Shown: positions 44,894 through 58,087 of the stretch, piece after piece | How the letters are laid out: the number at the start of each line of letters is the position of its first letter | Numbering within the stretch: the first letter of the stretch is position 1 | Source of the DNA: Avena insularis | Lineage: Eukaryota > Streptophyta > Magnoliopsida > Poales > Poaceae | DNA length: 64,000 bases | Assembly: GCA_023614405.1 (NCBI GenBank) | Contig: CM042691.1 | Coordinates: 171,960,927 to 172,024,926 of the forward strand | Direction: 5' to 3' | Notes under the pieces: model-generated | Seen by the model: the letters and a program-made list of their open reading frames with translations, nothing else | What the model was told of the DNA's origin: nothing | Databases searched by the model: none | Made by a program: the position numbers and the translations under genes

Positions 44894-47800
44894 TGTGGCA
44901 CCCTGGATTTACGGTCTGAGCATACCCGTTATGCATACAATTCACGTTCCCATGATCAGTGAGCCGTGAGCATAACCGACTAGTATCATTACAACATCCA
45001 TACCGTATCGAGTACATAACTTACCAAGTGGCCCTTATGGCAGTTACACCTCAAGTAGTGGAAGTCTTCAAGCGCAGAGCCCATGTCATGCCTTAACCTA
45101 CAGGCAACTGACTGGGAAGACGACCTAGCTCGCATAGACGTCAGCAACTTCGTTCCTTCTAAACATCTGCAATCTGGCCAAGTAAATAGCCAGGGACAAT
45201 GCCGGTGAGTAATTGGAGTGTACTCGCAAACCACCTTAAGAGAACAATACAAAAAGGTATGCAATATGGCTGTGGTAGGATGGCTCCATATGAGGTTCTT
45301 TTGTAAATTAGTTTCTCTTGTAGATATAGTCGGTCTCTATATCTTTGTTGAAAAACTTTTGTAGAACAGTTTGGAGAACCCTTTTTGAAAAGTTTTTAGA
45401 AAATACTAGGATTGGGTCACCCATTTGTTTCTTCTTCTAGTCATCTCATGACCAAACTCCTTCCTCCATTTTCCCGACCATCCCATGGTCAAAACATTTT
45501 TGAGCCATTGTTTTTCCGAAGTCCTTTTTGAAAACAAAACCATCACCGTTGTATAGCCGCCAGCACAACCGTCAATGACCGATGACTCGGCTATTCGAAT
45601 AGATTTACACTCTGCAGAGGTTGTGCACTGTACCCACACCATCCAATTACCCGTCCCTGATCTACACTGGTCGTGGGTCGAATAACCGGTCAAGACCTTC
45701 TGAATGCCCTCTCCGATACAAGTGCTTACCCTATGAGGTTAACCCCCTCAACACCGGGACACCCTATATAGTCACAAGTCAACCGGAGCGCGTTTTGCGC
45801 CCCGCGGGGTGAGCTCTTTCAATGAGGGGCTCATAGTATCGTATGGCCGCCACTTAGACGGTATTTACCGACCACATACCGATGTTTCCCATGGGCCTTT
45901 ACAGGGGAAATCCCAGCCTTCGGGAATATGTTCTTCCCCGTAGTAGTTTGAGACACCTATACTGGATTAGAAAAACATCCAGCCCAGCTCCGTCCCATTC
46001 CAGAGTAATGTGGTTGCACGAGTTAATTGCGCTAGCTTCAAAACTGGCTAGCCCGGCTATTTTCGTAAATGTTTTTCCTCCATCATTTTGTAAAACAAAC
46101 CCTTCTCATTTTCCAAACCACTTGCTAGGCCAAGCCTCACCAAGGTTTTCTCATAAAACATTTTTGAGAGTCTTTTCCCGGGGTCTTCCCATCCTACACT
46201 GTTGCTTAGGCTAACACGGGGTCTCCAAGGGGTTATGGTGTTAAACACCATCTACCATGCTAAGGGAAGGTAGGTATTATATAAATGGGTTGTACCTAAA
46301 GGTACTAAGGGGTAATTATTTGGAGGAGCAAAACATTCCCCATATAAAACATATTATAGGAAAACAATGCAATTTGCATAGATGAGTAGATAAAACATGC
46401 ATAGGTAAAATAATAGGACAAGGCATATGAGCAAGAAGGTGGCTTGCCTGTGACTAGCAAGAAGTCCCTTGACGGTGTTATATAACCAGAATACCAATAA
46501 TATTAATGATATACAACCATGATGCTTCCTTCTTCTCGGTGTCTCACAATCGCAAATATCGCTGTTATCGAGCATACATGCAAACAAACAACACCACAAT
46601 CAATACAAAGTATGCCAGCATCAAACCATACAGCAAGCTAAGGATAAATACAATATAATCATCTGTGGGATGTTGGAGGTTTGATTTGATTGAATTGGAA
46701 GGAGGTTAGGAGGCATTAGGGAAAGAATCCCTTTTTATTAAAAGTCTAGGAATTACCTAAGGGAGGGGTTTTTGATCAAGTAAGTGATCTGTTTGATACC
46801 ATTGTGTAAAAATGATACCATCAGATAGGTATTGATAGAATGAAACCAACAAAAGTGGTTTCACTATTTTATCAATTTCCTAGAATTTATAATGGGTTTT
46901 ATAGTGATCAAAAGTCTAATTTTAGGAAATAATTCACCAGAACTTCTCTGGAGTTCCAACAATTATTTACTTGGGCTCAAAGGTAGTATTTGGTGGGCTG
47001 AAACCATAGGAGTTGGAATCACCTCAAAAAAATTACCAGAATGCCCTTGAGAAATCCCAAAAATACAGTAGTGGATGATATTTGACTTTTTCATCAAATT
47101 AAATTTACAAAAGCTTTTTAGGTGATTCCAAGGACACTTGTTAGGTATTGGAAATACCTTTTTGTATGAATTGGAATCACCCCTTTTTGGATTTACAGAA
47201 CTCAAGTGGTGAATTTCTTGGTGAACAAACCATGCACAAAAATGTTTAATTCACCATAATTCAAATATAACTCAATAAATCTTGGTCTCCTAGGTTTTGT
47301 TACTTATTGGTGTAGAGGTTTACAGGGAGTTGGAATTAGGTCAAAACATCATTTGGTTTGACCTAGAGATATTTCTAAAGTAAGAAATGGCTAGTTTTTA
47401 TTATTTATGCTACAGGCAATCTGGCCAGCAGTTTTATGTGGGGCTAGAGGGACAAGCATGGTATGGCTAATACCTTTCAGTACCAATTTGTTTCATGCCA
47501 TTTGGAGATGTAAATATTTCTGGAGAATTTGTTTAGTGAACTAGATAGATCCTAGTAGATGATTTATCATCTTTATTTTAAACAGAAAATTGGATAGTCA
47601 AGCCTCTACAGGGTAGAGAGAACACTATGGTATCCAAGAAAATTTAGATCTGGGTAATTTGGATTATTTTTCATTTTTATTTCTATTTCAAACCAAACAT
47701 GTTGTACCAGATCTGGAATACAGGACTAAAAGAAGAGAAGAAGGGGGTGGCGCGGGCCAGAACCTGAGCGGACTGGGCCGCTGGTAGCGAATCCAACCCA

Positions 47801-50800
47801 GCCGAGCGATGTCGCGCATGCGCGGATGGGATAGGGGAACCGTGGGGAACCTGCAGGCCCATGGCCCACTTCACCGAAGGGGTATCGGGCGTCGTCGGTC
47901 GTTCGATCTAAAGGAGATCAACGGCCGCGACGCTGTCTCCTTCCTCGCGCCCTGACTGGCGGTAGGAAACCCTAGCGTGGCCTGGGAGGCGCGGGAGCAC
48001 TTGCTGGAGGCGCGCCGGCGAAGGGGAGGCGACTGAGGGGGCGCGGGTCGTCGCAGGAAGCAGAACGAGGGACGGCACGGTCAGGGGTATACGCCAGGAG
48101 TAGTCTCGAGTGACGGGGCCGAGGGGAAGCTCTCCGAAGCTCATCGGCTGTGCAGATACAGAGGGTCCTAAGCAAAAATGAGGGGAGGGCTAAATGCAGA
48201 GGAGAGAGGATATCTTGACATGGTCACATGTAGAGAGGGAGGAGGGGAGAGGGAAGCTCGAGGCTTGTTTCTTGGTGGAGGCCGAGGTGCCTTCTCCTCC
48301 TCTTCCCGGGCAGTACAGAGCAGGGGAGCGGGGGAGGGAGATCTGGGGAGGATAGGTGGGAGTGTGGGGGAGAAATGAGGCTAGAGAGAGGAGCTGGAGT
48401 GGGTGGAGGCTTATAAACCGAGGTGGTATGCTCTATGGTGGACCGTGCCCATGGGGGAAGCAAGGGAGGGGTGGTGGCCATCCATTGGGTAGTAGGGGTG
48501 ATGGAGAGAGGTCTCTGGTCGTGGTAGGGGACAGAGAGGTGAGAGGGGCTACTGTAATGAGAAAAGAAAAGTATGATATGATCTTACCTGTCTCCCCCCT
48601 CAAACAACCATGTGGGAGAAAGAGGTGTGGCATGCTACAGTGTTCTTCGACCAGAAGGGAGTGATACTGCTTAGGAGACTTACTTGGCAAGCTTTGATGA
48701 GGTTTGACTTTGATTTAACTCAAGTTTGATGGTTTTGTAAAATGTTGATCAAATGGATGCTTGTGAAGGAAGTTGAATAAATTGCATTGGACAAAGTGTG
48801 CAAATGGTACTGGTTTGTGTGTAAAGTCATTGCATAACCCCAGGAATTATTTGGGATTTTTTCAAAGGTTAGAAGTCCACTTAATCTCATTTATTCAAAT
48901 AGTGCAGAAATAGATTATGAAAGCTAATGTAATATTTTTACATTAGACAAGGTTGTTTTTGGTGTGAAATGGTGCTGAAAACCATTTTACATCTTGTAGA
49001 ATTTATTTGGAATTTATTGAGATTGGAAAGTATTTTTAATGGATTATTTGTTGTTTCTGACAATTAAGAAAAAGGCCAAAAGAAATAATTAAGAATCTCA
49101 AAAACATTTATTTTTGAGTTTGGAAGATAGGGTATGAAATATAGTGTTCAATTATGCCTTGGGTTGGCTAAGTGATTTGGATAAAATCAAACTTTCCTTT
49201 ATAGATAAGGATTTGGAGAATTTGGTAGATAAAGGAAATTAAATGGTTTAATAATCCAATTAATTGGTAGAATTTTTTGGGGATTCTTATATCCAAGGTG
49301 GATGATGTAAACTTGATGTAGGCGTCAGGATCATCCTTGTTTTTGGAGGAAAGTGGTGGAAACTAAATTCGGGGAGGATCTAGGGTTTAGTTATTCTGAT
49401 GCCACCTAAACAGGGTTGGATTAGGGCACTCAGAGCTCTCCTTGGTACAAGGGGTATATGGATGGATATACCATGTCATATAGATGATCATGGAACCAAG
49501 AGTTGCGCTTGGTTGTATTTTAGGTGGTGTAGGGGAGATGGCAAACATTTTGGAAAATAAGGCTGCCATAATAGATACATCAGGTAGCCTCCTAAACCAT
49601 GTGGGTTTAAGAAGCACAAGGCTCCAATGGAAACAAGTGAGGTGTGTGTTGCTAGGACATGGTTATTAGATAATAATCATTCAAAGAGTTGGTCAAGGGT
49701 AGGTGGCATATAGAAGTGAGCTTCTGCCAAAGTAGGTAAGATGGTAAGATTTGCAGAAAAGGTTATTATCTTGACTACAAAACCATCATGGATGAGTGCG
49801 AAATAGAATGGATTAGCCAAGGGAAAGAGTGGGATTTGGTAGTACTAATGATGTACTACAAGATGGTTCACAGACATTCTCAAGAATCCACATGGATTGG
49901 AAAAGGTAGAGCTCTAAAGATTGAATCTAGATAAGAAATCCAGGCCATGCCATTTTGGCGGATTTAGGGTTTTAGACTAGAGTGCTAGTGCAGATGATTT
50001 TGAGAGGATGCTAGGTCCCAAACTCTTGATCAAGGATAGGAGGTGGAGGTACTAACTAAGTAGATAGGATTCATGCTTAGATTGGGTCTCCAGTGAGTTG
50101 GAAACCATCCAGGGGGATTATCCTTGGATTGATCTGAGCAGGAGAGGATATAGTCACTCTAGTGGCTTAGGACAGATCTAGACTTAGATGCTTGATAGGG
50201 CTTGATGATCCCAATCAAGGGTTGGGTCCTAAGGAATGAGCTACTAGATTATCTCACTCTAATTCTGAAGCAAACAAGGCAATCAGCAGATCAAGGCAAT
50301 TCATCAACCAACAGATCAAGGCAATTCATCAACCAGCAGATCAAGGCAATTCATCTTAACACTTATCTAACTACTACTAGGGTTACCATCAAGCCTAGCT
50401 TGAGGTAAGGAGGGGTATTTTTAAAGGGGTTTTGCTTTGTAGTAAGAGAAGTACCATCTTGGTATCTCTACCAAGATTGAGATGAAAAGGTTTTAATAAG
50501 GGTTTTTGGAAAACCTAGAGATAAGGGTAGTTGAGAGTTTTGTCTTGAAAACATAAGGAGATTATATTTTAGTTCTCCATAGTTTTGTTAATAGAAAAAG
50601 TAAAAATAGTTTTGTTTTGTCAAAGTCATCTTGGCTCAGGTTTTGAAATGCCAGAACATTTGGGAATATGAAGGATGAGCCAAGACATCTCTTTTGTAAA
50701 TTAGCTTTTTGTCAACTAGTGTTGAGATAAGAAGTATAGAACCTAATTCACAATCAGGTGCAAGAACACAAGCAAGCAAGTAAATAACATCGCACATGTA

Positions 50801-50877
50801 ACAAGAAAAAGTTTTTGTTCCCCCTGATTTTTGCCTTTTGGACAACAATTCAGGGTTGCTGAAATTGGGATGTTACA
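44894..50877 (-). repeat. 5' LTR of the giant-LTR element (5,984 bp)
   Basis: Partner of 36,482-42,415. Has three copies of the 25-bp minisatellite. TATA-like box at 48,409-48,418. Confidence 0.92.
50279..50360. repeat. 25-bp minisatellite, three copies
   Basis: Three consecutive agatcaaggcaattcatcaa(ccaac/ccagc) units. Confidence 0.85.
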
Positions 50878-51264
50878 CTGTTGATGAAATTCTTTGACGC
50901 AAATCGATCTTTATCATGATCATTTTCCTAATCTTATCAAATACTTGCCATAGCATAAGCCCTTTCAATTACTTTACCTTTGCATTGAAACTCTCGACAA
51001 GGTTACTTGTTACATAGTCTACCTTGCAAATTTCATTTAATCGGCTTCTTGACCACACCATTCCATGATGTTCATCCAAGTACGCCTTCACCGCAGGTTT
51101 TTATTTATACAACACTTCCAAATGATACAAATGCTTCCTCAAACTGAATGTGTATGAAGCTAGCCGTATGTTGTCAGTATAAACTTTACCCTTGAACTTC
51201 TTTGTAAAATTTTGCACTAAGTGTCACATATATTCCCTATGCTCCACTCCGGAGAATACTGCTT

Positions 51265-52655
51265 CTACAACTTTCTCCAACCTTTGCAAGCATCCGTGTA
51301 GATAGTAATTCCTACTGGATGACCTATAAGGTCAGGCAAATTCTCTAGAAACCAAGTCCAACTTTCCTCTGACTCAATCTCCAAAACTCCATAAGCAATA
51401 GGGAACATCCAATTGTGTCCATCAACTGCAGTAGCAGCTACTAGCTGTCCTTTAAATCTCCCATGAAGAGTTGTTGCATCCACGGCCAAATAAGGCCTGC
51501 AACCATCCAGAAACCCTTGCCAGCAAGCTTTGAAACAAACAACAGCCCTTCTAAAGCACTCCTTTTCCAGTGTCTTCCCTCTTATTTTGTACTAAACTTT
51601 ATGCCTGTCTATCTGTACAACACTACCTGGACTAGCCATCTCCACTTCAGCTTTGAAGTTGTAAAGCAACTCTAAACTTTCATTCCATGGACCATTGATC
51701 CTCTCAAGAGCCATTTCCTTTGCATAGAACATCCTCATGTAGGGTACTATAATATTAAACTTTTTAGAAACTTATTTTATGAGCGTCGTTGCACCAAGTG
51801 ATGGGTTCGCTCTCATCCAATCCATGATTGCATCTGCCAACCACCTAGTCTTTGCTACTTTTGTTTTGTCCTTTGGTTGCCCCCCTTGAGGTGGACAAGA
51901 ATGTTCGAACCGGTTAAATTTTATCTGAAACATAATTAAAATGTCAGGTACAGCTAACAAACTCTACAAAGTGATCTAAAATACACAAGTGGTTGTAATA
52001 CCTGAACCAAACTGCTCCTGAGCATAGTGGATGCATGCATCCTCCACCTACACCTCTTGGATGGGCACTTCACTGTGAACCTTGTTGGCTCACTCTTAAT
52101 AACATCATAAGCATTATTGGTAGTAAGTTCATTATGACAGTCCCGCATCATTTCAAATACGGTGCCTTCTGAAATCTTAGGATCGTCCCTGTCCCACTCA
52201 ATTACTGGAAAGTACTCACCATCGTACTTGGCTAAAACGAGGCTGTCATTGTTCTCCTCGTTCTCTTTTTCATCAGTATCATCAAATCTGGCACCCTGGG
52301 CAATTTCATTAGTGTATTGATCCTCTAGTGCATGTTTACTGAATATATCTACAAATTCAGGAAACATCAACTCATCCTCATCATCTAGTGGAGGCACTCC
52401 CTCATCAGGCTCTGCCTCGTCCTCCACATCGTCCACACGAGTAGTTTGGCTTACACTCGCAGTGTGAATAGATGGTACTACTGTAGACCTACAAGGATCG
52501 CCGGGGTGCACACTATTAGCAGAGACAACAGATACACATGATGCTCGACCACCTGATGATGCGTGACCACCAGATGGTGATTTAACACTCTTTCCCATGC
52601 GCTCAACTTTAGGTTGCACAAGGAGACGAATTCGACAAAAAACGTTCGGCGTCAT
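51265..52655 (-). pseudogene. MULE transposase, N-terminal and DDE regions
   Basis: The frame 52,655-51,954 begins with a low-complexity Ser/Asp/Glu-rich segment and reaches the MuDR N-terminal domain: FEMMRDCHNELTTNNAYDVI, then TRFTVKCPSKRCRWRMHAS, as in Pfam PF03108. A second frame (51,960-51,772) has CPPQGGQPKDKTKVAKTRWL and NPSLGATTLIK, the region between the DNA-binding and catalytic domains. A third (51,489-51,265) is the MULE catalytic domain (PF10551-like): [20 protein letters not shown] (first Asp), [20 protein letters not shown], and IYTDACKG (second Asp). The three frames are separated by stops and shifts, and the third catalytic residue lies in decayed DNA toward 50,883. It would be the element's own mobilising enzyme if intact. 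Confidence 0.8.
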
Positions 52656-53570
52656 TCAAAGAGAAAAGCAATACCGGATCATCTTCGCTAGTTAGTGGGA
52701 GCAATATTTGCTTGCTAATATTGAAATATTGCAAATCAACTCAATCGCCACTGCTCTAGGGGAATTTACAATAGATTTTATCTATCAAATTTCTTCGAGT
52801 TATGGAGGTTGCAACCACCGCTGGGAAGTAAAATACAGAGAGATATTGTTCACAACCACGAATTATGCTAGTATCCAGTCTAATCGCCAGCCGAAATGCC
52901 AGCACAGGATCAATCCTATTCGAAAAGCAAGGCAATTAGTTGAGCACTAGTGATTCGCGCTCAAATACTGCCAATAATCAACCCACAAAATTGAAATGAT
53001 GCTTACCCAGATGGAATCCATGCATTATATCCTTGCGATTCCACCCAATCTTATCCTTGCTCGACATGGATGGACGGTGCACCAGCCGGCATTGCATACT
53101 GTTCCGCGAAAGGGGTAGATCTAGTGGGGGTGGGAGCGGAGCCAGAGGTGGAGTAGGCTCCACGTCTAGGGGGAGGGGCGACTCTTGGGCCGAGGACGAC
53201 ATAAGGTAGGAGGGCACGACGGATGGGCAACGGAGGGGTGATGTGGGAGTTGTTCTAGGCTCGGGGGAAGCGAATGCTTTGAGTGAGCGAGAATGGCTGG
53301 TCCGACGTGTCTCCATGCGGCCCCACCCTTCATCACGTATGTAAGACCCGTCCCAACGTGGCCCCACCCTTCACCACGTATGCAGGACTTGACCCACACA
53401 CGGCCCCATCGGTCAGGCATGTAACGGTCGAGGCCACGTAACGTAACGCTCAACGCCCAACCTACCCCAACGCGGTCCCACCAGTCAGCATGTAACGATC
53501 AATCCTTTTACCTGATGGCATCCCTCCATCTGAGCGCCTATAAGCGCCCATGAGGGTTTCTTAACATGGC
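52656..53570 (-). other. MULE 5' non-coding and subterminal DNA
   Basis: Between the transposase start and the terminus. The outer part repeats gtggccccaccc and cacgta motifs (53,310-53,380). The ORFs at 52,978-53,453 have no domain. Confidence 0.6.
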
Positions 53571-53650
53571 GAGGGGAAAGTGAGGAAAATGTTGCGGCTG
53601 GGGAAAACTGAGTACAACTAACAAACCAGGGGCACGAAAATATAAATCCC
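53571..53650 (-). repeat. MULE terminal sequence, copy 2
   Basis: Ends at ataaatccc; homologous to 33,961-34,040. Outermost bases on the minus strand are gggatttatattttcgtgcc. Confidence 0.65.
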
Positions 53651-54269
53651 TTAACTAATTGGTGTCCATCTGATGCTTATGATTGTAATTTGGTTCTCAG
53701 TATAGCTATATGACCCTTATCATGAGTGGAATAGGGTTAATGCTATGAATCTAATTCTCCAAATGATTATGGTTGTATCTTGTGGTTTTAAGTATACGTA
53801 ATCATATCTATATCACATTCAAGTATATTGGCAATCCGGAGGTTTTTTAGAAACTGTGGTGGATTATTATCCGTTTTTCATGCTTCACATGTTTTTGAAA
53901 TCCATATCTGCAAGGTTCTCCTTAAGATTCAAGTATATCTGCAAGGTTCAACATCATCATACAAGATGGATGGAAGATAATTGTTACTTCAAGTAGTCAA
54001 ATCCTTTCTCTTGGTAAAGCTATTTCTGGTTGATGTCATCAGTCGCAAAATCGGTTACAATAACTTCATGGGTAAGGAAATCAATAAGAATCTCTGCAAT
54101 AGCTCCAAATCTTCAAATTCTTTTTCAGGATTCCACCATAAACTCGTGTCACTCTTTCTCGAGGGGATAAATCTACAAACCTCCTTTGCATGATCCTTTG
54201 GTCCTTATTGGCGCAAGAATAATCTAATCCAACAAGTCAGGAACCCAAATCTTTCTGTTGATATAAAGG

Positions 54270-54780
54270 AAATCTATTGTTTGAAGGCAATATTGTTTTC
54301 TGGACTCAATTTCTTAAATCTAAGGGAAGAAACAATGCTATTTTTATAGTGGTTGATAAATTCTCAAAAATCATTCTTTTCTTCCGGCGAAAGAAAGAAT
54401 CATCTTCACATGCATTTATTGATCCTTAATCCTAACGATGTGTCTTTCCTTCCTCTTCTCAATTAAATGTCTTCTCAAAATATTTCAAGAAGTGGTTATA
54501 TTCTTTATCATGTTTCTCGAGAGCACATGATCGGTGTCCATCCTACCTTCTTTGTTTCGCCATAATCCTTCAATTCGTCAATTCATTTCTTTTCAAGAAA
54601 CAAAACCACAGACTCGCAACAAGTCTATCAAGTTTTGCAAGGTGCATTGGTGCCGTGCCACTCCATTGCTAATCATCTTGGGAAAGTGAGGATCACCTTC
54701 GTTTCGAACACCCGCCTATTCTTGGTCTTTTTATTTTCCTAGGAATCTTGTGGCGACATTCTTTTTTAGTTGGGGAGAGT
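54270..54780 (+). pseudogene. decayed integrase core and chromodomain
   Basis: At about 54,320 GRNNAIFIVVDKFSKI resembles the integrase core strand after the first catalytic Asp. At 54,627 IKFCKVHWCRATP followed, after a shift, by EDHLRFEHPP resembles the C-terminal half of a chromodomain, directly upstream of the polypurine-like tract. Everything between is out of frame. Confidence 0.5.
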
Positions 54781-57138
54781 TTTAGCATCCCAATTGTATT
54801 AAAATTGTAATGCTACTTGCCTAGTCTATATAGTTCTACTTCCTACGTATCATTTAATGCATCATCATTATATCATGCTCATTTCACCATGCATCCTTGC
54901 ATTTAAGCATCATATAAAACCCTTTGTCATTTGGTTATTATCCCATATGCATTTATATTGTTTTGCTTGTATTTGACTCTTGATAAATTGTAGTTGGCTT
55001 TTGATATGTTGCTTAATGCCTAATTTGATTTGGGGACATTATCTCTTAATTCCATTCTAATCTACTTGTGGTCTCAATCTTGTCCAAGTGATTTTCTATC
55101 TTATAAAACTTAATCCAACCATATGTATATCTCTATCTTGTTGGTCTCTTATAAGCCATTTAGACATCATGCTTCTTTACATATGGTCAAGTGGGACCTT
55201 CTAGTTGCCATGTGGTTCTCTTATAATCATGGTCTCTATTTACATTCTACCTTAATTGTGCTATGTCATGTTTCACCCTTCAATCTTCCCAAATACTTAT
55301 GCCATGTCTATTTCCATTCCATACTTATGATCTTGCTATCTTATTTGTTCCCCTATACATTCCACCCTCTCAAACACATGTGACCATTTATTTTATTTAT
55401 TATTTCATGCTACATGCGACCATGCCATTTTATTTTTCCATGCACACAATAATACACTCTTGCCAAACTACCTAGCTAAACTACGCCTTCTATTTGTTCA
55501 GTTGCCTTCCCCATCCTGTTCCCATTATTATTTTAAAATCTTGGTATTCTTGTGAAGTTTATTCAAATAGATTTTATTACAAAAAAACAAAAACAAACAA
55601 AAATAAAGAAATAAAAGGAATGGAGAAGCTTTACCTGGCTAGAAGCCCATCCAGCGCAGCGGCCCAACAAGCGAGCCCAACAAGAGCTGCATCTTCCTCC
55701 CCGCTGGGCTGGCCCAATTCTTATCTCATTGTCCTAGTACCCCTTCCTTGTTTTTGTTTGTCTTCAACAACAGAGAATCATGGTTCCTGCATGGCCCGCT
55801 CATCGATGTCAGCCGACCACCACCACCGTGTGATCCATATCCTTTTCCTTCTTATCCCCTCCTTGATCAACCATGATAACCACTCCCCGATCCATCCCTA
55901 TCCCCTCCACTTTTCTTTTCCTCCATGAATAGACATCATAGCTTGCCATGCCACCGCATGGACTAAGCTCGCCGGTGCTGCAGACTTCCCGAATACATGC
56001 CTACACCTCTAGAAGTGGCATCACGATGTCCTCGATCCGTCTCCGTCAAGGAGCGAGGAGGAGACGCATGGGAGACCGCGAATCTTACTCTTTACCTCAT
56101 CGGCCGCCACCGTAATTTGGCTTCCCGGTGATGGCACGGTTTTCCCCAACCGATCTCTCTACGCCTTTAGCACCAGGGCGAGCAGACACATCTTCACGCC
56201 CACTTTCCTGCCTTGAAACGACTGCTAGCGATGTTGTGTTTTTTCCTTGCAAAAGCTCTATACCGCTATGTCCCTATCGCCCCAGAGTTCGGCTCATCTC
56301 CTTCTCTTCCGCGTCGTCGTCAACCTTCACGGCGACCTGGCGCACTTCCTGGAGTACTACAGCATCTAGAAGCATTATCATCTTCCCGCCTCTATCAACA
56401 TCCTGGTCACGCCACCATCGGACATTTGTGCCGCCGCCGCTCGCTGTCCTCTGCAGTTCCTCGCTGGTACCGCCGGTCCAGTTTAACCTTGGTTCATCTA
56501 GCCTGTTCTATAGCTAGGCCTCATTCTACTGGACCTCTCAGTTCTCATCTTTGTCGACATCATGCACCAGATCTTCCTTGTCGACAATGTCTGCGCTACC
56601 CGCCGCTAACTGATAGTGTGTGTGCGCACTGCAGTAAACTGCAGCTAGTCCCTTTATTTCTCACCAGTTTTATTGCTTCCTCGATTCTGATATGGAGAGT
56701 ATTTTCATGGTTAATCAATCTCGACACTACCCTCTTTCCAACGCTGTAGTCCACGGTTCAAACGAAGCTTTGGATCTCTCGGAATCCGCCGTGCAAGTTA
56801 GACGAACTTCATGATTGTTGTTCGTCAGTTTCCGACAGTTAACGCCTGTAGTTTACCCCTCTGTTCCTCTTAGTTTACCGGCCGCTGCAGACCTCCGTTG
56901 GAGAAACCTTGAACACAAGAGTCGTAGATCTAAATGAGGCCTACACTTTTAGTTTTGACATCATCTCCTAATTCGCCATATTTTTTTGTCTCACAAAAAC
57001 AGGATTCATCTAGATTTTTTCGCATTTCGATTTACATTTTCGTCAGTTACTAACCCAACCTCCGGAAGGTTTTGTAAAAAGGCCCCTGAAACATTTCAAT
57101 CCTCAACTTGCACTCATGTCTCCCCACAACTGGCTGAT

Positions 57139-57328
57139 TGATACTTGCATTTTGCATCATCATTTTTAGGACCTTTATGCACTGTTTAGAATCATATTTA
57201 CCTTGATCCATAATTATTTTTGCATATTTAGATGATTTACAGGACTTTCCTACAAAGTCCCTTTCATTGGTATAGGAGGCAGAAAACCTCCTTTTTCATG
57301 TTTTTGTTGTTTCAGGACCTTCTAGACG
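57139..57328 (+). repeat. truncated 5' LTR (about 190 bp)
   Basis: Starts tgatacttgcattttgcatc and matches the first 190-215 bp of 58,088-59,587, then changes abruptly to interior DNA at ggaccttctag. Confidence 0.8.
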
Positions 57329-58055
57329 TTGCCAATTCATCCTATGCCCTCGAGAACTTGTGGTGAGATAGGGAGTCTTATAAAATAAATAGTTGGAAAG
57401 AGGAGGATGACAAGGGGACATGAGATACTCTTGTTCTACTTAGTAATGAATGAGTAAACTGAATGGTTGTCATGGGTATCTCAGTACATATGCTCTATGG
57501 GAAAGTTTTTGAAAGGTAGGCACCCGAGAATTTGGCTAGGAATGGAAAGTGAAATACAAAGGTTGTGTAGAGCATATTACATGATTAAAAGAACCATGAA
57601 TAAGGTTTATACTAGTTACTAAGAGAACAAGACCGTTAAATGATGCCATGCAAAAGTGGTGAAAGTTCTTGACAAAAGTAAAAATAGTCATGTATATCTT
57701 GTTGTTTAAATAATTCTCTTTTCCACTATTTGCTTTATAATAAACTTATCTTTATTGCAAAGGCATATCCAAAGGTTAAATTAAAGCTGATAAAAATCCA
57801 TGCAAAGCTATTGAAAATATCAAAGTGTATGATAAATTTGAGACTTGTTCAATTGTCCAACATTTAATGGTTAGTTTTTCTTCAAAAGTAAGGGGTAAGT
57901 GATAATATCTATCTATGTAGCCCATATGTGCATGGTTGTTAGTTCATATTATTTTGGACAAGTGAATATGTATAATTTGCCGATGCCATGCTTGTATTTT
58001 GTTGTCAACCATAAGCTCATTGATGCATGATCATGATCTATTCGCTTATTTGCTT

Positions 58056-58087
58056 GAGGACGAGCAAAGGTTTAAGCTTGGGGAAGT
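58056..58087 (+). other. polypurine tract
   Basis: gaggacgagcaaaggtttaa then gcttggggaagt directly before the LTR; parallels 1,071-1,102. Confidence 0.75.

Larger units (their letters stand above)
36482..50877 (-). mobile_element. non-coding retroelement with 5.9-6.0-kb LTRs (LARD-like, 14.4 kb)
   Basis: LTRs 36,482-42,415 and 44,894-50,877 open tgtggcaccc and close gggatgttaca on the plus strand. Minus-strand primer site TGGTATCAGAGC and polypurine tract AAGGGGGAAAGGTC set the orientation. The 2.48-kb interior has no gag or pol. Large retrotransposon derivatives with long LTRs and empty interiors are known; LTRs of this size are near the upper end. The LTR pair differs at several percent of positions in the parts compared, so the insertion is older than the copia element. 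It sits inside the MULE. Confidence 0.92.
35114..53650 (-). mobile_element. Mutator-like element (MULE), split by a giant-LTR retroelement
   Basis: Right terminus at 53,650. On the minus strand it carries the transposase N-terminal domain (52,655), DDE core (51,489-51,265), then the retroelement inserted at CTGTT, then the zinc-knuckle C-terminal part (36,136-35,477) and AT-rich 3' DNA. The left terminus was not found. Many frameshifts make it non-functional. Confidence 0.75.

Noticed and set aside
33961..53650. Treating the two MULE termini as the two ends of one 20-kb element
   Set aside because: They have the same orientation, whereas terminal repeats of one MULE must be inverted.
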